Positions 1-8,923 are shown, counted from the stretch's first letter. The stretch is 34,054 nt of DNA from an uncultured Coprococcus sp. (GCA_947632705.1 CANRQE010000022.1:1-34054); one strand, 5' to 3'. The notes: generated by a model not told the origin, from the letters alone. Program-made: numbers and translations.

Positions 1-237
1 ACCCTGCATCGGCTGCTGCATTGGCATCCCGTATCCCGGCTGTATCGGTTCGCCCTGCACCGGCATTCCGTATCCCGGCTGTACAGGTCCGCCCTGCATC
101 GGCTGCTGCATTGGCATCCCGTATCCCGGCTGTATCGGTTCGCCCTGCACCGGCATCCCGTATCCCGGCTGTACAGGTCCGCCCTGCATTGGCATCCCAT
201 ATCCCGGCTGTATAGGTCCACCCTGCATCGGCTGCTG
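1..237 (-). repeat. In-frame 90-bp tandem repeat inside the Pro/Gly-rich gene
   Basis: Bases 1-90 and 91-180 match at 88 of 90 positions (differences at 1/91 and 67/157). A shorter, more diverged unit continues to about 237. The 90-bp period is 30 codons and contains two QPGYGMP motifs, so copy number can change without breaking the frame. Further copies may lie beyond the window edge. Confidence 0.9.
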
Positions 238-573
238 CACCGGCGCCCCATTATGGGTTCCGGCCTGTCTGTTGGCCGCCGCCTTTGCTTCCTGCTCCTC
301 TATTGCATGAAGCTCCTTTTCAGCTGCCGCTATATTTTCCAGAGAGATTTTTACTTTTTCAAAGTAAGCTGCTACCTCTTCTGCCGGTTCATCCTTATGC
401 ACATTATAATAATATCTTCCGATTTCTGTATATTGTTTTTCAATATTTCCACGTTCTCCGTTAATTCTGGATTTAATCTTTGATTTTTGGGCCGCAGTTT
501 TGGTTCCGTCTACCGCCTGATTTGCAAAGTTTTTTGTTTTTTCAAAAGCCTGTTGAAAAAAATTACCTGCCAT
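1..573 (-). CDS. Coiled-coil protein with Pro/Gly/Met/Gln tandem repeats (partial, runs off window)
   Basis: The frame is open from an ATG at 573 to the window edge (191 codons, no stop), so the C-terminus is missing. A GGAGGG ribosome site lies at 579-584, six bases before the start. Residues 1 to about 105 are charged and helical (MAGNFFQQAFEKTKNFANQA at the start, then Glu/Lys-rich), resembling the N-terminal coiled coil of small Lachnospiraceae proteins that often end in a zinc ribbon. From about residue 110 the protein turns into repeats built on QPGYGMP, spaced by MQGG, VQGE or MQQPMQGG. No signal peptide or membrane segment is visible. Function is unknown; the repeat part could be a disordered or self-associating tail, and the missing end may carry a further domain. 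The hybrid kinase gene lies 103 bp upstream on the same strand. Confidence 0.75.
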   Translation of the reverse strand, partial: MAGNFFQQAFEKTKNFANQAVDGTKTAAQKSKIKSRINGERGNIEKQYTEIGRYYYNVHKDEPAEEVAAYFEKVKISLENIAAAEKELHAIEEQEAKAAANRQAGTHNGAPVQQPMQGGPIQPGYGMPMQGGPVQPGYGMPVQGEPIQPGYGMPMQQPMQGGPVQPGYGMPVQGEPIQPGYGMPMQQPMQG

Positions 574-607
574 TATATCCCTCCTGATTCATCATCGCTA
601 ATGTTTA

Positions 608-648
608 ATGAGAGACACAAAAATGAATACCCATTTTGTGTCTCTCAT
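608..648 (-). terminator. Perfect 15-bp hairpin after the hybrid kinase gene, possible terminator
   Basis: ATGAGAGACACAAAA at 608-622 pairs exactly with TTTTGTGTCTCTCAT at 634-648 around an 11-nt loop. It sits between the kinase stop (677) and the next start (573). No clear U-tract follows on either strand, so it may be a weak terminator, a processing site or an mRNA-stabilising hairpin. Confidence 0.5.
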
Positions 649-676
649 AGTTCTGTCACCTTGTACTTTACAATAC

Positions 677-2431
677 TCAGTCCTCTATGTATTTGTTCAA
701 TGTGTCTACCACATCATTCAGATTATATGGTTTTGCAATATAATCGTCCAGCTTGTTCTCCAGTATTCTTTCCTTATCCCCAAACATTGCTCTGGCTGTG
801 ACCGCAATGATTGGCAGTCTCTTTCTTCTTTCCTTCTGCTCAATCTCACGAATCTCCTGTGTTGCCGCAATTCCATCCATGACCGGCATCTGGACATCAA
901 ACAATGCTGCATCATATACCTTCTGTTTGAACAATTCCACCGCTTTCTCACCGTTTTCAGCAATGTCATATGAAAAGCCTGCCATACCAAGCAGCTTGCC
1001 AATCACCTGCTGGTTAACCGGTTCATCCTCTGCCACCAGAATTCTTGCCTTGCTGTGTGCATTGATTGAGAATACTGCAGGTTCTTCTTCCTTCTGAGGT
1101 TCCTCATCCTCGGCGTCTGCTGCCTTCACAATCTTCATAGGAACTTCTACAATGAAGGTAGAACCGATATCCTCTTTACTCTGAACCTGAATATTACCGC
1201 CCATCAGCTCAACAATCTGTTTTGTAATGACCAGTCCCAGACCGGAACCGCCATATTTTCTGGTATCTGAAGCATCCACCTGACTGAAACGGATAAACAG
1301 CTTACTCATATTGGCTTCAGAAATACCAATACCTGTATCTGCAACTGCAATACGGATCTTAACCTTACTGCTGTCCTCCTCCATATCCATGGATGCAATC
1401 TTAACGCGAACACTGCCTTCCGATGTAAACTTAATGGCATTCGACAACAGACAATTCAGTACCTGCTGAACACGTTGTCCGTCTCCCTTTACAAGCTTTG
1501 GAATATTATTACCAAAGGAACAATCCAGCTGCAGACCTTTGTTGGTTGCAATCGGTACCTGTGCTGCCACGGTCTCTTCAATGGCTTCCCGAATATCAAA
1601 GATTTCATCTTTAATCCTGTACTTACCTGCCTCCAGCTTACTGATATCCAAGATATCATTGATCAGACGAAGGAGCGTATCTGCACAGTTCTTTGCAGTT
1701 ATCAGATTATCCCTGTAATCAGCCTGAAGATCGTCAGCCATCAGAGTCAGCTGCAGCATACCTAAGATACCGTTAATCGGAGTCCTGATCTCATGGCTCA
1801 TATTTGCCAGGAATTCTGCCTGTGTTTTGTAAGCAGCATTTGCATCTACGATCGCTTTGCTAAGCTTATTCTCTGTCTCTTTCTGTTCTGTTACATCAAT
1901 GACAACCATATTGATATAATCAGCTTCAGACTTATACATAACCGTATTAAATACCTTTTGAAGAGATTCCATGGTAATCTCAACATCCATCAGATCCCCT
2001 TCTTTGGTATTGGAGTTATTGTATGCAGTAAACCATGCATTGATATCCTGAAGAACCTCAATCTTGCTTTCATTCAGATTCTTATCTGCATAATCACTGA
2101 CATCCAGTTTAAAATACTCGCCAAAGATTTCATTTGCATCTACGATCTGATAGCAGGTTCCCTTTCCGGGGTCATTGATAATCTTGGCCTGTGCAAATCC
2201 TATCGGAAGATTCATAAACAGCTTCCTGTATTTATCAACCTTTCCGCCCGTACTGCTTCCGGCATTATCTCCGAGAATCAGGATTCCGCCAACCGCAACT
2301 GCTGCGGCAAGAATCCCTAAAATTAATGCAACTGCTCCGACTCCGGCAACTCCGCAGATCCCTGCAATGAGTGACAATACTGCGACGCATACTGCCACCG
2401 GTTTCCAACCCATCTCCTTAATTTTGTCCAT
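677..2431 (-). CDS. Membrane-bound hybrid histidine kinase with fused receiver
   Basis: Two hydrophobic segments at about 11-31 and 33-54 anchor the protein, with little outside the membrane. A PAS-like region follows (about 65-185; it ends in VVIDVTEQKE, a typical PAS-to-kinase joint). The HisKA domain has the phospho-acceptor His213 in MSHEIRTPINGIL. The ATPase domain shows the N-box (LSNAIKFT, about 329-336), DTGIGI (about 365-370) and GGSGLGL (394-400). An acidic linker (about 438-452) leads to a C-terminal receiver with AEDE (467-470), phospho-acceptor Asp512 in LFDVQMP and the conserved lysine in IAKPYN. No Hpt or output domain is present, so phosphate must pass to a separate partner not seen here. 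The ATG at 2431 has a GAGGTG ribosome site and its own promoter. Ligand and target are unknown. Confidence 0.93.
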   Translation of the reverse strand: MDKIKEMGWKPVAVCVAVLSLIAGICGVAGVGAVALILGILAAAVAVGGILILGDNAGSSTGGKVDKYRKLFMNLPIGFAQAKIINDPGKGTCYQIVDANEIFGEYFKLDVSDYADKNLNESKIEVLQDINAWFTAYNNSNTKEGDLMDVEITMESLQKVFNTVMYKSEADYINMVVIDVTEQKETENKLSKAIVDANAAYKTQAEFLANMSHEIRTPINGILGMLQLTLMADDLQADYRDNLITAKNCADTLLRLINDILDISKLEAGKYRIKDEIFDIREAIEETVAAQVPIATNKGLQLDCSFGNNIPKLVKGDGQRVQQVLNCLLSNAIKFTSEGSVRVKIASMDMEEDSSKVKIRIAVADTGIGISEANMSKLFIRFSQVDASDTRKYGGSGLGLVITKQIVELMGGNIQVQSKEDIGSTFIVEVPMKIVKAADAEDEEPQKEEEPAVFSINAHSKARILVAEDEPVNQQVIGKLLGMAGFSYDIAENGEKAVELFKQKVYDAALFDVQMPVMDGIAATQEIREIEQKERRKRLPIIAVTARAMFGDKERILENKLDDYIAKPYNLNDVVDTLNKYIED

Positions 2432-2476
2432 GTACGCACCTCGAATTCTTTTATTAATATAAAAACCCCTATGAAA

Positions 2477-2500
2477 TCAAACGACCATCCTGTCGTCTGA
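2477..2500 (-). promoter_or_regulatory. Leader hairpin upstream of the hybrid kinase
   Basis: In the minus-strand RNA UCAGACGAC pairs with GUCGUUUGA over nine positions (one G-U) around a 6-nt loop, between the predicted promoter and the start codon. No known riboswitch class is recognised. Confidence 0.35.
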
Positions 2501-2525
2501 ACTCATATATGAATTATCTTTTTCT

Positions 2526-2554
2526 ATTATATTATAAATATTTTGCAAGGTCAA
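2526..2554 (-). promoter_or_regulatory. Sigma-A promoter of the hybrid kinase gene
   Basis: The minus strand reads TTGACC (2549-2554), 17 bp, then TATAAT (2526-2531). It lies just after the YfhO-type gene ends at 2577, giving a leader of roughly 90 nt. Confidence 0.7.
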
Positions 2555-2576
2555 TGTCGGCATAAAATTTCATCGT

Positions 2577-5500
2577 TTATTTTTTAAGCTCCGCATCTGT
2601 ATTTTCGTTTTCCGTCTCCGCCGGTGCATCTGCATTTTTTCCATCCTCCGCCGTTTGCTTTCCGGATTGTTTCTTCAGCTTTCCGCCTGCCATAAGCATG
2701 GCAAAACCAAGCCATGCCAGAATCGTAGCACTCATTCCGGCCTTCAATCCCGGCGGATAATATTCAAACTCAATTGTATGGGAGCCTGCATCCAGAGAAA
2801 GTGCAATAAATGCATCCGCTACCGTCTCAACTGCCGTTTCTTTTCCATCTACGAACGCCGTCCAGCCTGCATCATATGGGATAGATGTAAACAAGATTCC
2901 CGGTTCGTCCAGTTCCATGTACCCCTTGACATAGCCGTCTTCAAAAACGCCCACATTCATCTGTTTTTCTTTTAAAATATCATATGCCTGCAAAAAAGCA
3001 TCCCAGTTCAGATCTGCAATGATCAGCCGTGCAGACCCGCTGTCTGCCTGCGTGGATTTGAAACAATATTCCACCGTTACCTGCTGTCCCTTTACCAAAT
3101 GGCCTACATGATACGTCTGATTCTGAAGTCTTTCATAATCTGTTTCCTGTTCATCAATGTAAATCCGGATCTTATTGATGCCCGTACTGTTTGCAAAGAT
3201 GTAGATGTCGTTGGCCTCTTCCGTAATATAGAAGCTCAATTTAAAATTACAGGTCTCATCATCTGTCCTTGTATAGGAAAAGTATTCGCTGGTATCCCCG
3301 TCATGGCTGACATTACAATTATCACTGTAAGCGGATATATCCGGGTAAAGACGGGAAAAGGTACCGCTGACTCCGGTTGCATCATATACAAATGCATTCA
3401 GGCTTTCAAATACCGTTCCCTCCGATTTCCAGTCAAGCAGCTTCTCATCTACAATAAAGCCTGCACTCAGCGCATATTCATTTTCAAATATCTCAATTCC
3501 TTCCACCGTTCCAACCGGGGTGACATCAAAATAATTATGATCCTTCTGCCGTTTCAACAGATATCTGATTCCGAGAATGGAATTCGATACTGTATTCCCG
3601 CCGTCAAACAGGAATTCATTCGCTCCCGTATAATATCCCAGTCCATGCATGGCATTGACCAGTTTATTGGAGACCGTAGAGCCAAACAGGGTCGCACTTT
3701 TCAGATTATAATAAGTCGGCTCATCCACAACCGTTGTCCGCATCAGTTCCACCCTGTACTCCTGATCCCTGCAGTCCAGATGGTCAATGGCCGCTTCCAA
3801 TGCAGCCTCGTCCCCGAAATATTGGGAAATTTTCACATAGCCGTTACTGTCATATCCCTTGATTCCATGGAAAACAGTTTCGGTAAGGCAGGCAACCGCC
3901 AGAACATATAAAATGATCTGTTTCCATTTTCCTTTCAGCAATTTACAGGCACATAAAAGCACCGCATAGACGATCAGCAGCACCTGTGTTCCAATCATCG
4001 TTTTTTTGTCAAACGAAACATGCCTGTTGACCAGAAGTAAAAATCCGAATCCCATGGCAATTGCCAGAAATACGGCTGCAATATCTTCCTTTTCCAGATT
4101 CTTTAAGGCTTCATAGCTTAACGTCAGAAGCACAAAAATAAATAAAAAGGAAAACCGGTTTGGGATTCCGTACTGATTATGGAATCCGTGCCAGATATAG
4201 TTTAAGAGCTCGTTATTGAAGCTGACCATCAGAAATACCAGCAGGATCACATTCCTGATCTTATCCCACAATTTGATCTTTCCGTTTAACAGATAAACAA
4301 ATAAGAGTATGATACAGATACTTCCGCAGTAAAGATTCAGTCCGCCGTCAAACTGCTGGTTCTTAATCGGCGGGGTCAGGAAAAACATCTGCCTGATCAT
4401 ATCCCATATACTTCCATACCAGTCCGCCTTCGGAAATATCCGTTTGGCAGATGCAGTCGTATTGAGGCCCAGATAGGCAGGGAGCAGCAAAAAGGCTGCC
4501 ATTCCTGCAGCAAGCAGCGAACAGCCGGCAAACCGCAATCCGTCTGTAAAAAATTTCTTTACCTTTTTATGATTGGTCAAAAAGAACTGCAGCACCAAAA
4601 AGATGCAGATCATAAAACAAATGTAATAATTGCACAGCAGCCCGTAAAACAGCGACATGACATACAGCTTATAATCACCGTTTTCCATCAGTCTGTCATA
4701 ACCTGCCATAATCAGCGGAAGAATCATAATACAGTCCATCCACATCATATTCCAGGAATAACCGATTACATAATTACTCAGCGCATATGCTACGGCAAAA
4801 ATCACAATCCCCGGGTGATTCTTATCCCTGCATTTCTGACTGAGATAATAGGCAAACGTACCTGCAGACAAAGGAATTTTGACTGAAATCAAAAGACTCA
4901 TGGCAATATACAGATGTTCTTTGTCAAACAGCAGTACAATAAAATTCAAAGGGCAGGACAGATAGTAGGCGATCACAGCCAGAAAATTACTCCCAAGCCC
5001 AATGTTCCATGTGTAGAACATACTGCCTTCATTCTTCAGTTTATCATAGTAATCGGATAAAAACGGCAAATACTGATGAAGGCTGTCCACCATCGTCAGA
5101 CTGTTGCCGCCGAACGGCCCGATCTTCATGGCAATCCATACGCCAACCATAAATACAGCCGGAATCAAAACGGAAACGGCAATGATATAATTGTCCAGCA
5201 GCCATTTGCCAAAGGATTGTTTATCCTTTTTGAAAATAAAGCATTTACTGAAAATATAATTGATGACTACCACTACAAACTGAATCAGTATTTTGGAAAT
5301 AAATTCGTTATACCGGAACGAATCACACAGGAGATTCGTTCCGACCACTTCCACAAGCATGGCAAATAAACGCATGCCAACAAAGGAGCAAAGCTCCCTG
5401 AGCAGAATCCCAATCTGCTTTTTTTCACTGGCAAAAACAAAAAACTTATTCGCAAAGAAGGCAAATAAGATGGATAGGCTGATTGCTATCACGCTTGCCT

Positions 5501-5627
5501 GACTTCGGGATAAGTCTGTCAATAACCGTAACAAATAAAATGAGATCAGATTGATCATAGTAGTGCATCCGCCTGCTATGATATATCTCACCATTTCCTT
5601 TTCCAGTAATTGTTTCATAAATTTCAT
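2577..5627 (-). CDS. GtrA-YfhO fusion: putative polymer glycosyltransferase with its own flippase-like domain
   Basis: The first 140 or so residues form a four-helix GtrA/GtcA domain (RYIIAGGCTTMINLISFYLL, then FANKFFVF and a closing NYIFSKCFIFKK). A second multi-helix part follows with about twelve membrane segments, an early outer loop with an acidic motif (TMVDSLHQYLPF), a large extracytoplasmic C-terminal domain and a last helix near residue 970, as in YfhO. Known biology: in Bacillus, YfhO-type proteins transfer sugars from undecaprenyl phosphate to lipoteichoic acid, and GtcA-type proteins act in flipping that lipid sugar. Here both parts are one chain. The ATG at 5627 has an AGGTT-type ribosome site; a GTG at 5654 would add nine residues. 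The C-terminus is charged (Lys/Glu/Asp). No CsbB-like glycosyltransferase is in the window, so substrate is inferred only. Confidence 0.85.
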   Translation of the reverse strand: MKFMKQLLEKEMVRYIIAGGCTTMINLISFYLLRLLTDLSRSQASVIAISLSILFAFFANKFFVFASEKKQIGILLRELCSFVGMRLFAMLVEVVGTNLLCDSFRYNEFISKILIQFVVVVINYIFSKCFIFKKDKQSFGKWLLDNYIIAVSVLIPAVFMVGVWIAMKIGPFGGNSLTMVDSLHQYLPFLSDYYDKLKNEGSMFYTWNIGLGSNFLAVIAYYLSCPLNFIVLLFDKEHLYIAMSLLISVKIPLSAGTFAYYLSQKCRDKNHPGIVIFAVAYALSNYVIGYSWNMMWMDCIMILPLIMAGYDRLMENGDYKLYVMSLFYGLLCNYYICFMICIFLVLQFFLTNHKKVKKFFTDGLRFAGCSLLAAGMAAFLLLPAYLGLNTTASAKRIFPKADWYGSIWDMIRQMFFLTPPIKNQQFDGGLNLYCGSICIILLFVYLLNGKIKLWDKIRNVILLVFLMVSFNNELLNYIWHGFHNQYGIPNRFSFLFIFVLLTLSYEALKNLEKEDIAAVFLAIAMGFGFLLLVNRHVSFDKKTMIGTQVLLIVYAVLLCACKLLKGKWKQIILYVLAVACLTETVFHGIKGYDSNGYVKISQYFGDEAALEAAIDHLDCRDQEYRVELMRTTVVDEPTYYNLKSATLFGSTVSNKLVNAMHGLGYYTGANEFLFDGGNTVSNSILGIRYLLKRQKDHNYFDVTPVGTVEGIEIFENEYALSAGFIVDEKLLDWKSEGTVFESLNAFVYDATGVSGTFSRLYPDISAYSDNCNVSHDGDTSEYFSYTRTDDETCNFKLSFYITEEANDIYIFANSTGINKIRIYIDEQETDYERLQNQTYHVGHLVKGQQVTVEYCFKSTQADSGSARLIIADLNWDAFLQAYDILKEKQMNVGVFEDGYVKGYMELDEPGILFTSIPYDAGWTAFVDGKETAVETVADAFIALSLDAGSHTIEFEYYPPGLKAGMSATILAWLGFAMLMAGGKLKKQSGKQTAEDGKNADAPAETENENTDAELKK

Positions 5628-5694
5628 ACTTTTAACCTGCCCGCAACTGTACACAGGAAACCTGCTGACGGCAGCTTCTCCCGTATACTATGGC

Positions 5695-5729
5695 ATGCAG
5701 AAAGTCTGCCGGAGACAGACTTTCTGCAT
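5695..5729 (-). terminator. Perfect 14-bp intercistronic hairpin after the cellulase gene
   Basis: ATGCAGAAAGTCTG (5695-5708) pairs exactly with CAGACTTTCTGCAT (5716-5729) around a 7-nt loop. It lies in the 152-bp gap between the GH9 stop and the YfhO-type start. There is no U-tract, so terminator function is uncertain. Confidence 0.5.
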
Positions 5730-5779
5730 ACTAAGATATTTTCAATACAACAGATCCTGATCTTTTTCTGTCCGTATTT

Positions 5780-8041
5780 TTATTTTAATGCTGATAACAA
5801 ATATATCAACGGCGAATTCCAATAAATCGTTACCTCATTACAGGAGTAGGTCTGTGCATTGTCTGCATAACAGCTCTCCGGCGCACGTCCCGTTAATACC
5901 GCTTTTGCGTAGGAATCCTCCAGATTGCTGTTTGCACCGCCTACCAGCATACCCGGCATAGATGTTTCAAGCACCTGTGATGGTCTGTGATGCGTATACA
6001 ATGGAGACATACTTCCATAGCCTGTTACATAACAGTATCCGACGGAATTCCTTCCTAACAGATAGTCAAGCTGATACTTTGCATACTCTACATACTGTGC
6101 ATTCGGCTTAATCTTATTTGCCATCAGCAGCAGCATACCGTTATTGGCAATTGTCATATTGCTTCCCCATGGGAAACTGTTGAACAATGATGTTCCATAT
6201 CCGCTTTCACTGACAATTTCGACGACATCCTCCGCTCCGTCAATCAACATGTCTTCCGCAGCCTGATTGCCGCCGATATATTTACAGTAATCATACAGCG
6301 CATAGTATCCGACATCGGTCCATCCAAGACTATATCTGACTCTCTCACTTCCGCCGATCAGATCATCTGCGAAGGTCTTATACGCTTCATCCTCTGTTGC
6401 AATATACAGTTCGACTGCTGCCCAGAGATATTCGTCATTTTCATAGCTGTCAGGATATTCTCCCGTCTCTATCTTTTCCGGATTCTTAAAGCCCTTTTCT
6501 CCCTTATGTGCTTCCAGATAACTCCATGCCTTCGTTGCAGCCGCAAGACATTGATCTGCAAACTCCGCATCCAGCTCCCGGTATATCACGGAAGCCTTTG
6601 CCATCATTGCGGCAAAATCACCGGTCGCCGTATTGGACATCGGGGAAAGAATCAGCTGATCTGTCTCCTCCTCCGGCATAACCGTCTCAGGGAACACCTC
6701 GCAGGTAACCTTATGATAAACGCCGCCTGTGGAAGGATCCTGCATCTTCAGCATCCACTCCAGCTCATATCTGGCCTCATCCAGCATATCCGGTACGCCG
6801 TTTCCGCTTTCAGGGATACCGAGGCTGTCCGTTGACGCTGCTTCCGAATCTTCATAGGACAGGAACAGATCGGCAATTGTCTTGGCTCCCGATACCACAT
6901 ATCTTCCGTAATCACCGGCATCATGCCATCCGCCGCTTACATCCACCATTGTATCCGTACCGAAAACCTGTGCCTCCCCGGTATGACAGGCTCCATGTGC
7001 AAAATCACCTGAAATATCCGGATCCAATTCTGTTCCGCATCTTTGATTATAAAGCATCAGGATGGAATCCCTGTAAACATCGTCATATATTCCGTCTCCG
7101 ATTACAAATTCATAAGATTCACTTCCTGTATCCGTTACTATCTTATAGGTGCCCTTTGTTTTTACCTCTGAAAAATCTGCAAGCTTATACGGTGCGGCTG
7201 AGGCTGCATCATACTGTGTCTCAGTCAGAGTTCCGGAATATACGGATTCTCCGGAAGCCACATCAATCAAATCAAACGATACCGCATCCCCATCACTGAC
7301 CGTACCCACCTTTTTATCTGAAGGCAGATATCCGATCTGATTAATATTAACCGGCATCGGCTCCGGAATCGGAGCAATCTGCTGGGCATTGGATGCATCT
7401 ACCGCCTCTAACAAAATATTATCAAAATAGATATTATGCTGGGCTTCATTGCCATCCATGCCCTCTGCCTTACCCATATTAAAGCATAATCTCGGTGCAG
7501 GATCAGAGTCCTCGTTCATCGTAAACTCAACAGATACATGCTGTGTCTCCGGTCCGATATCAATAATCTCTCCTGCATAGGAATGGAAATCTCCGCCGTT
7601 AATCTGCAGTCTCCATTCAATCTTCCGCTCGATATCACATCTGACATCAAAGGAGTAATTGTACACACATCCCTCATACAGTCTGAAACCGTCATAGTAA
7701 ATCTGGTTCGCATAATCCAGAGATCCGGTCCGTACTATGGTAACACACAGTTCACCGTCAACGGCCGCCAGCTCTTCTTCTCCGCCGTTCATATATGTAA
7801 GGAAGCCTGACACATCCTCATCAAAGGTGAGATCGATCACTCTGTCACCATCCGCTACACCAAGCGCCTCTTCCGTATCTTCTTCCGTTGGCTCCGGCTC
7901 TTCCGTATCCTCTGATACCGTTTCTGAATCTGCCGCAGTATCCGTGCTTCCCGTATTATCCTCTTTTCCGCAGCCTGCCAGCATAGCCAATCCCATAGCC
8001 GCCGTCACAGCCACTGCAATCCACTTTTTAAAACGTCTCAT
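5780..8041 (-). CDS. Lipoprotein glycoside hydrolase family 9 endoglucanase with carbohydrate-binding module
   Basis: A lipoprotein signal ends in LAGC (Cys24), followed by an acidic Thr/Glu/Asp linker to about residue 63. Residues 66-215 look like a CBM4/9-type beta-sandwich closing in YFDNILLEAV. Residues 228-316 match the Ig-like domain preceding GH9 in CelD-type enzymes (VNINQIGYLP). The catalytic domain carries GGWHDAGDYGRY with Asp374 and Asp377 (nucleophilic water activation), the HHRPSQ substrate-site motif, and near the end NEVTIYWN with Glu736 as acid. All expected catalytic residues are present. It should cleave beta-1,4-glucan at the outer face of the membrane. GGAGGG before the ATG overlaps the hisA stop, and the two genes are only 1 bp apart, so they are probably translated together. 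Confidence 0.93.
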   Translation of the reverse strand: MRRFKKWIAVAVTAAMGLAMLAGCGKEDNTGSTDTAADSETVSEDTEEPEPTEEDTEEALGVADGDRVIDLTFDEDVSGFLTYMNGGEEELAAVDGELCVTIVRTGSLDYANQIYYDGFRLYEGCVYNYSFDVRCDIERKIEWRLQINGGDFHSYAGEIIDIGPETQHVSVEFTMNEDSDPAPRLCFNMGKAEGMDGNEAQHNIYFDNILLEAVDASNAQQIAPIPEPMPVNINQIGYLPSDKKVGTVSDGDAVSFDLIDVASGESVYSGTLTETQYDAASAAPYKLADFSEVKTKGTYKIVTDTGSESYEFVIGDGIYDDVYRDSILMLYNQRCGTELDPDISGDFAHGACHTGEAQVFGTDTMVDVSGGWHDAGDYGRYVVSGAKTIADLFLSYEDSEAASTDSLGIPESGNGVPDMLDEARYELEWMLKMQDPSTGGVYHKVTCEVFPETVMPEEETDQLILSPMSNTATGDFAAMMAKASVIYRELDAEFADQCLAAATKAWSYLEAHKGEKGFKNPEKIETGEYPDSYENDEYLWAAVELYIATEDEAYKTFADDLIGGSERVRYSLGWTDVGYYALYDYCKYIGGNQAAEDMLIDGAEDVVEIVSESGYGTSLFNSFPWGSNMTIANNGMLLLMANKIKPNAQYVEYAKYQLDYLLGRNSVGYCYVTGYGSMSPLYTHHRPSQVLETSMPGMLVGGANSNLEDSYAKAVLTGRAPESCYADNAQTYSCNEVTIYWNSPLIYLLSALK

Positions 8042-8042
8042 A

Positions 8043-8819
8043 TCATCCCTCCATATATTTTATAACATCATGATACTTCATACTTCCGCCAAAAATATCC
8101 AGTGCGCTTCCAATCGTCACATCCAGTCTGCCGTTTCCGGCTTCTTTTAACAAATCCAGATCCTGAAAGGAAGAAATACCGCCTGCATATGTAACAGGCA
8201 GGCCATTCCAGGATGCAAGAATCCCAACTACCTGTCTTTCAATTCCCGACGCCTTTCCTTCCACATCTACGGCATGGACCAGATATTCATCACAATACTC
8301 TGACAACATCTCCAAAGTTTCCTTACAAACCGTTACGTTCGTATACTTCTGCCACCGGTCCGTCACAATATAATAATTTCCATCCCGGCTTCTGCAGCTT
8401 AAATCCAGCACCAGATGCTCCTTTCCGACAGCCTGCTTCAGGGCCTGCAGCCGGTCAAAACGGATCTCCCCGTTTTGGAACACATAAGAAGTTGCAATGA
8501 CATGGGATGCCCCCATATCCAGAAAACGGGATGCATTGTCCGCACGGATGCCGCCGCCAAGCATAAATCCCCCGGGATACGCCTCTAACGCCGATTGGGC
8601 CTGTCTTACATCCGCATCATAATACCGGCTTCCTTCCGGATTGAGCAAAATGATATGTCCGCCCGTCAATCCGCTGCGCTTATACAGGTCCGCATAAAAT
8701 GCCGCATCCTGTTCCGATACATAATTTTCTGCCGCCTGGTCGCCCTCATCTTTCAGGCTTCCTCCGACAAGCTGCTTGACCCTGCCGTTATGAATGTCAA
8801 TACAAGGTCTGAATCTCAT
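8043..8819 (-). CDS. hisA: HisA of the eukaryotic (His6-like) type, ProFAR isomerase
   Basis: Histidine biosynthesis step: isomerisation of ProFAR to PRFAR. The 258-residue (beta/alpha)8 barrel starts FRPCIDIHNGRVKQLVGG, which matches yeast His6 and plant HISN3 better than standard bacterial HisA; Asp8 is the first catalytic acid. Phosphate-binding glycines appear in MLGGGIRADN and VTYAGGISS, and VLDLSCRSRDG fits the second catalytic acid region. The length agrees with the eukaryote-type family (about 260, against 240 for E. coli HisA). The ATG has an AAGGAAA ribosome site. No other his gene is in the window; its only close neighbour is the cellulase gene. I am confident of the family and fairly confident of the enzymatic role. 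Confidence 0.9.
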   Translation of the reverse strand: MRFRPCIDIHNGRVKQLVGGSLKDEGDQAAENYVSEQDAAFYADLYKRSGLTGGHIILLNPEGSRYYDADVRQAQSALEAYPGGFMLGGGIRADNASRFLDMGASHVIATSYVFQNGEIRFDRLQALKQAVGKEHLVLDLSCRSRDGNYYIVTDRWQKYTNVTVCKETLEMLSEYCDEYLVHAVDVEGKASGIERQVVGILASWNGLPVTYAGGISSFQDLDLLKEAGNGRLDVTIGSALDIFGGSMKYHDVIKYMEG

Positions 8820-8857
8820 ATTTTATTTCCTTTCTGACTGGACACTTTCCCGTAATC

Positions 8858-8886
8858 ATTCTATCACATAAGTTCCGATAATCCAA
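8858..8886 (-). promoter_or_regulatory. Probable promoter of hisA and the cellulase gene
   Basis: The minus strand reads TTGGAT (8881-8886), 17 bp, TAGAAT (8858-8863), about 40 bp before the hisA start. Confidence 0.5.
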
Positions 8887-8923
8887 CAAAAAAAGAAAGA
8901 AAATATATGACTTTTAGATTTTA

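Noticed and set aside
1..237. Regular repeats as a CRISPR array
   Set aside because: The repeats are contiguous, 90 bp long, in frame and without unique spacers; they encode QPGYGMP units.
1793..2320. 175-codon open frame on the plus strand
   Set aside because: Antisense to the PAS/HisKA part of the hybrid kinase; no family resemblance.
677..2431. Hybrid kinase as part of a sporulation or BvgS-type phosphorelay in this window
   Set aside because: No Hpt protein, orphan regulator or output gene lies next to it, so no relay can be proposed from the sequence here.
3099..3911. 270-codon open frame on the plus strand
   Set aside because: It lies fully antisense to the YfhO-type gene, has no ribosome site and its translation looks like a frame shadow.
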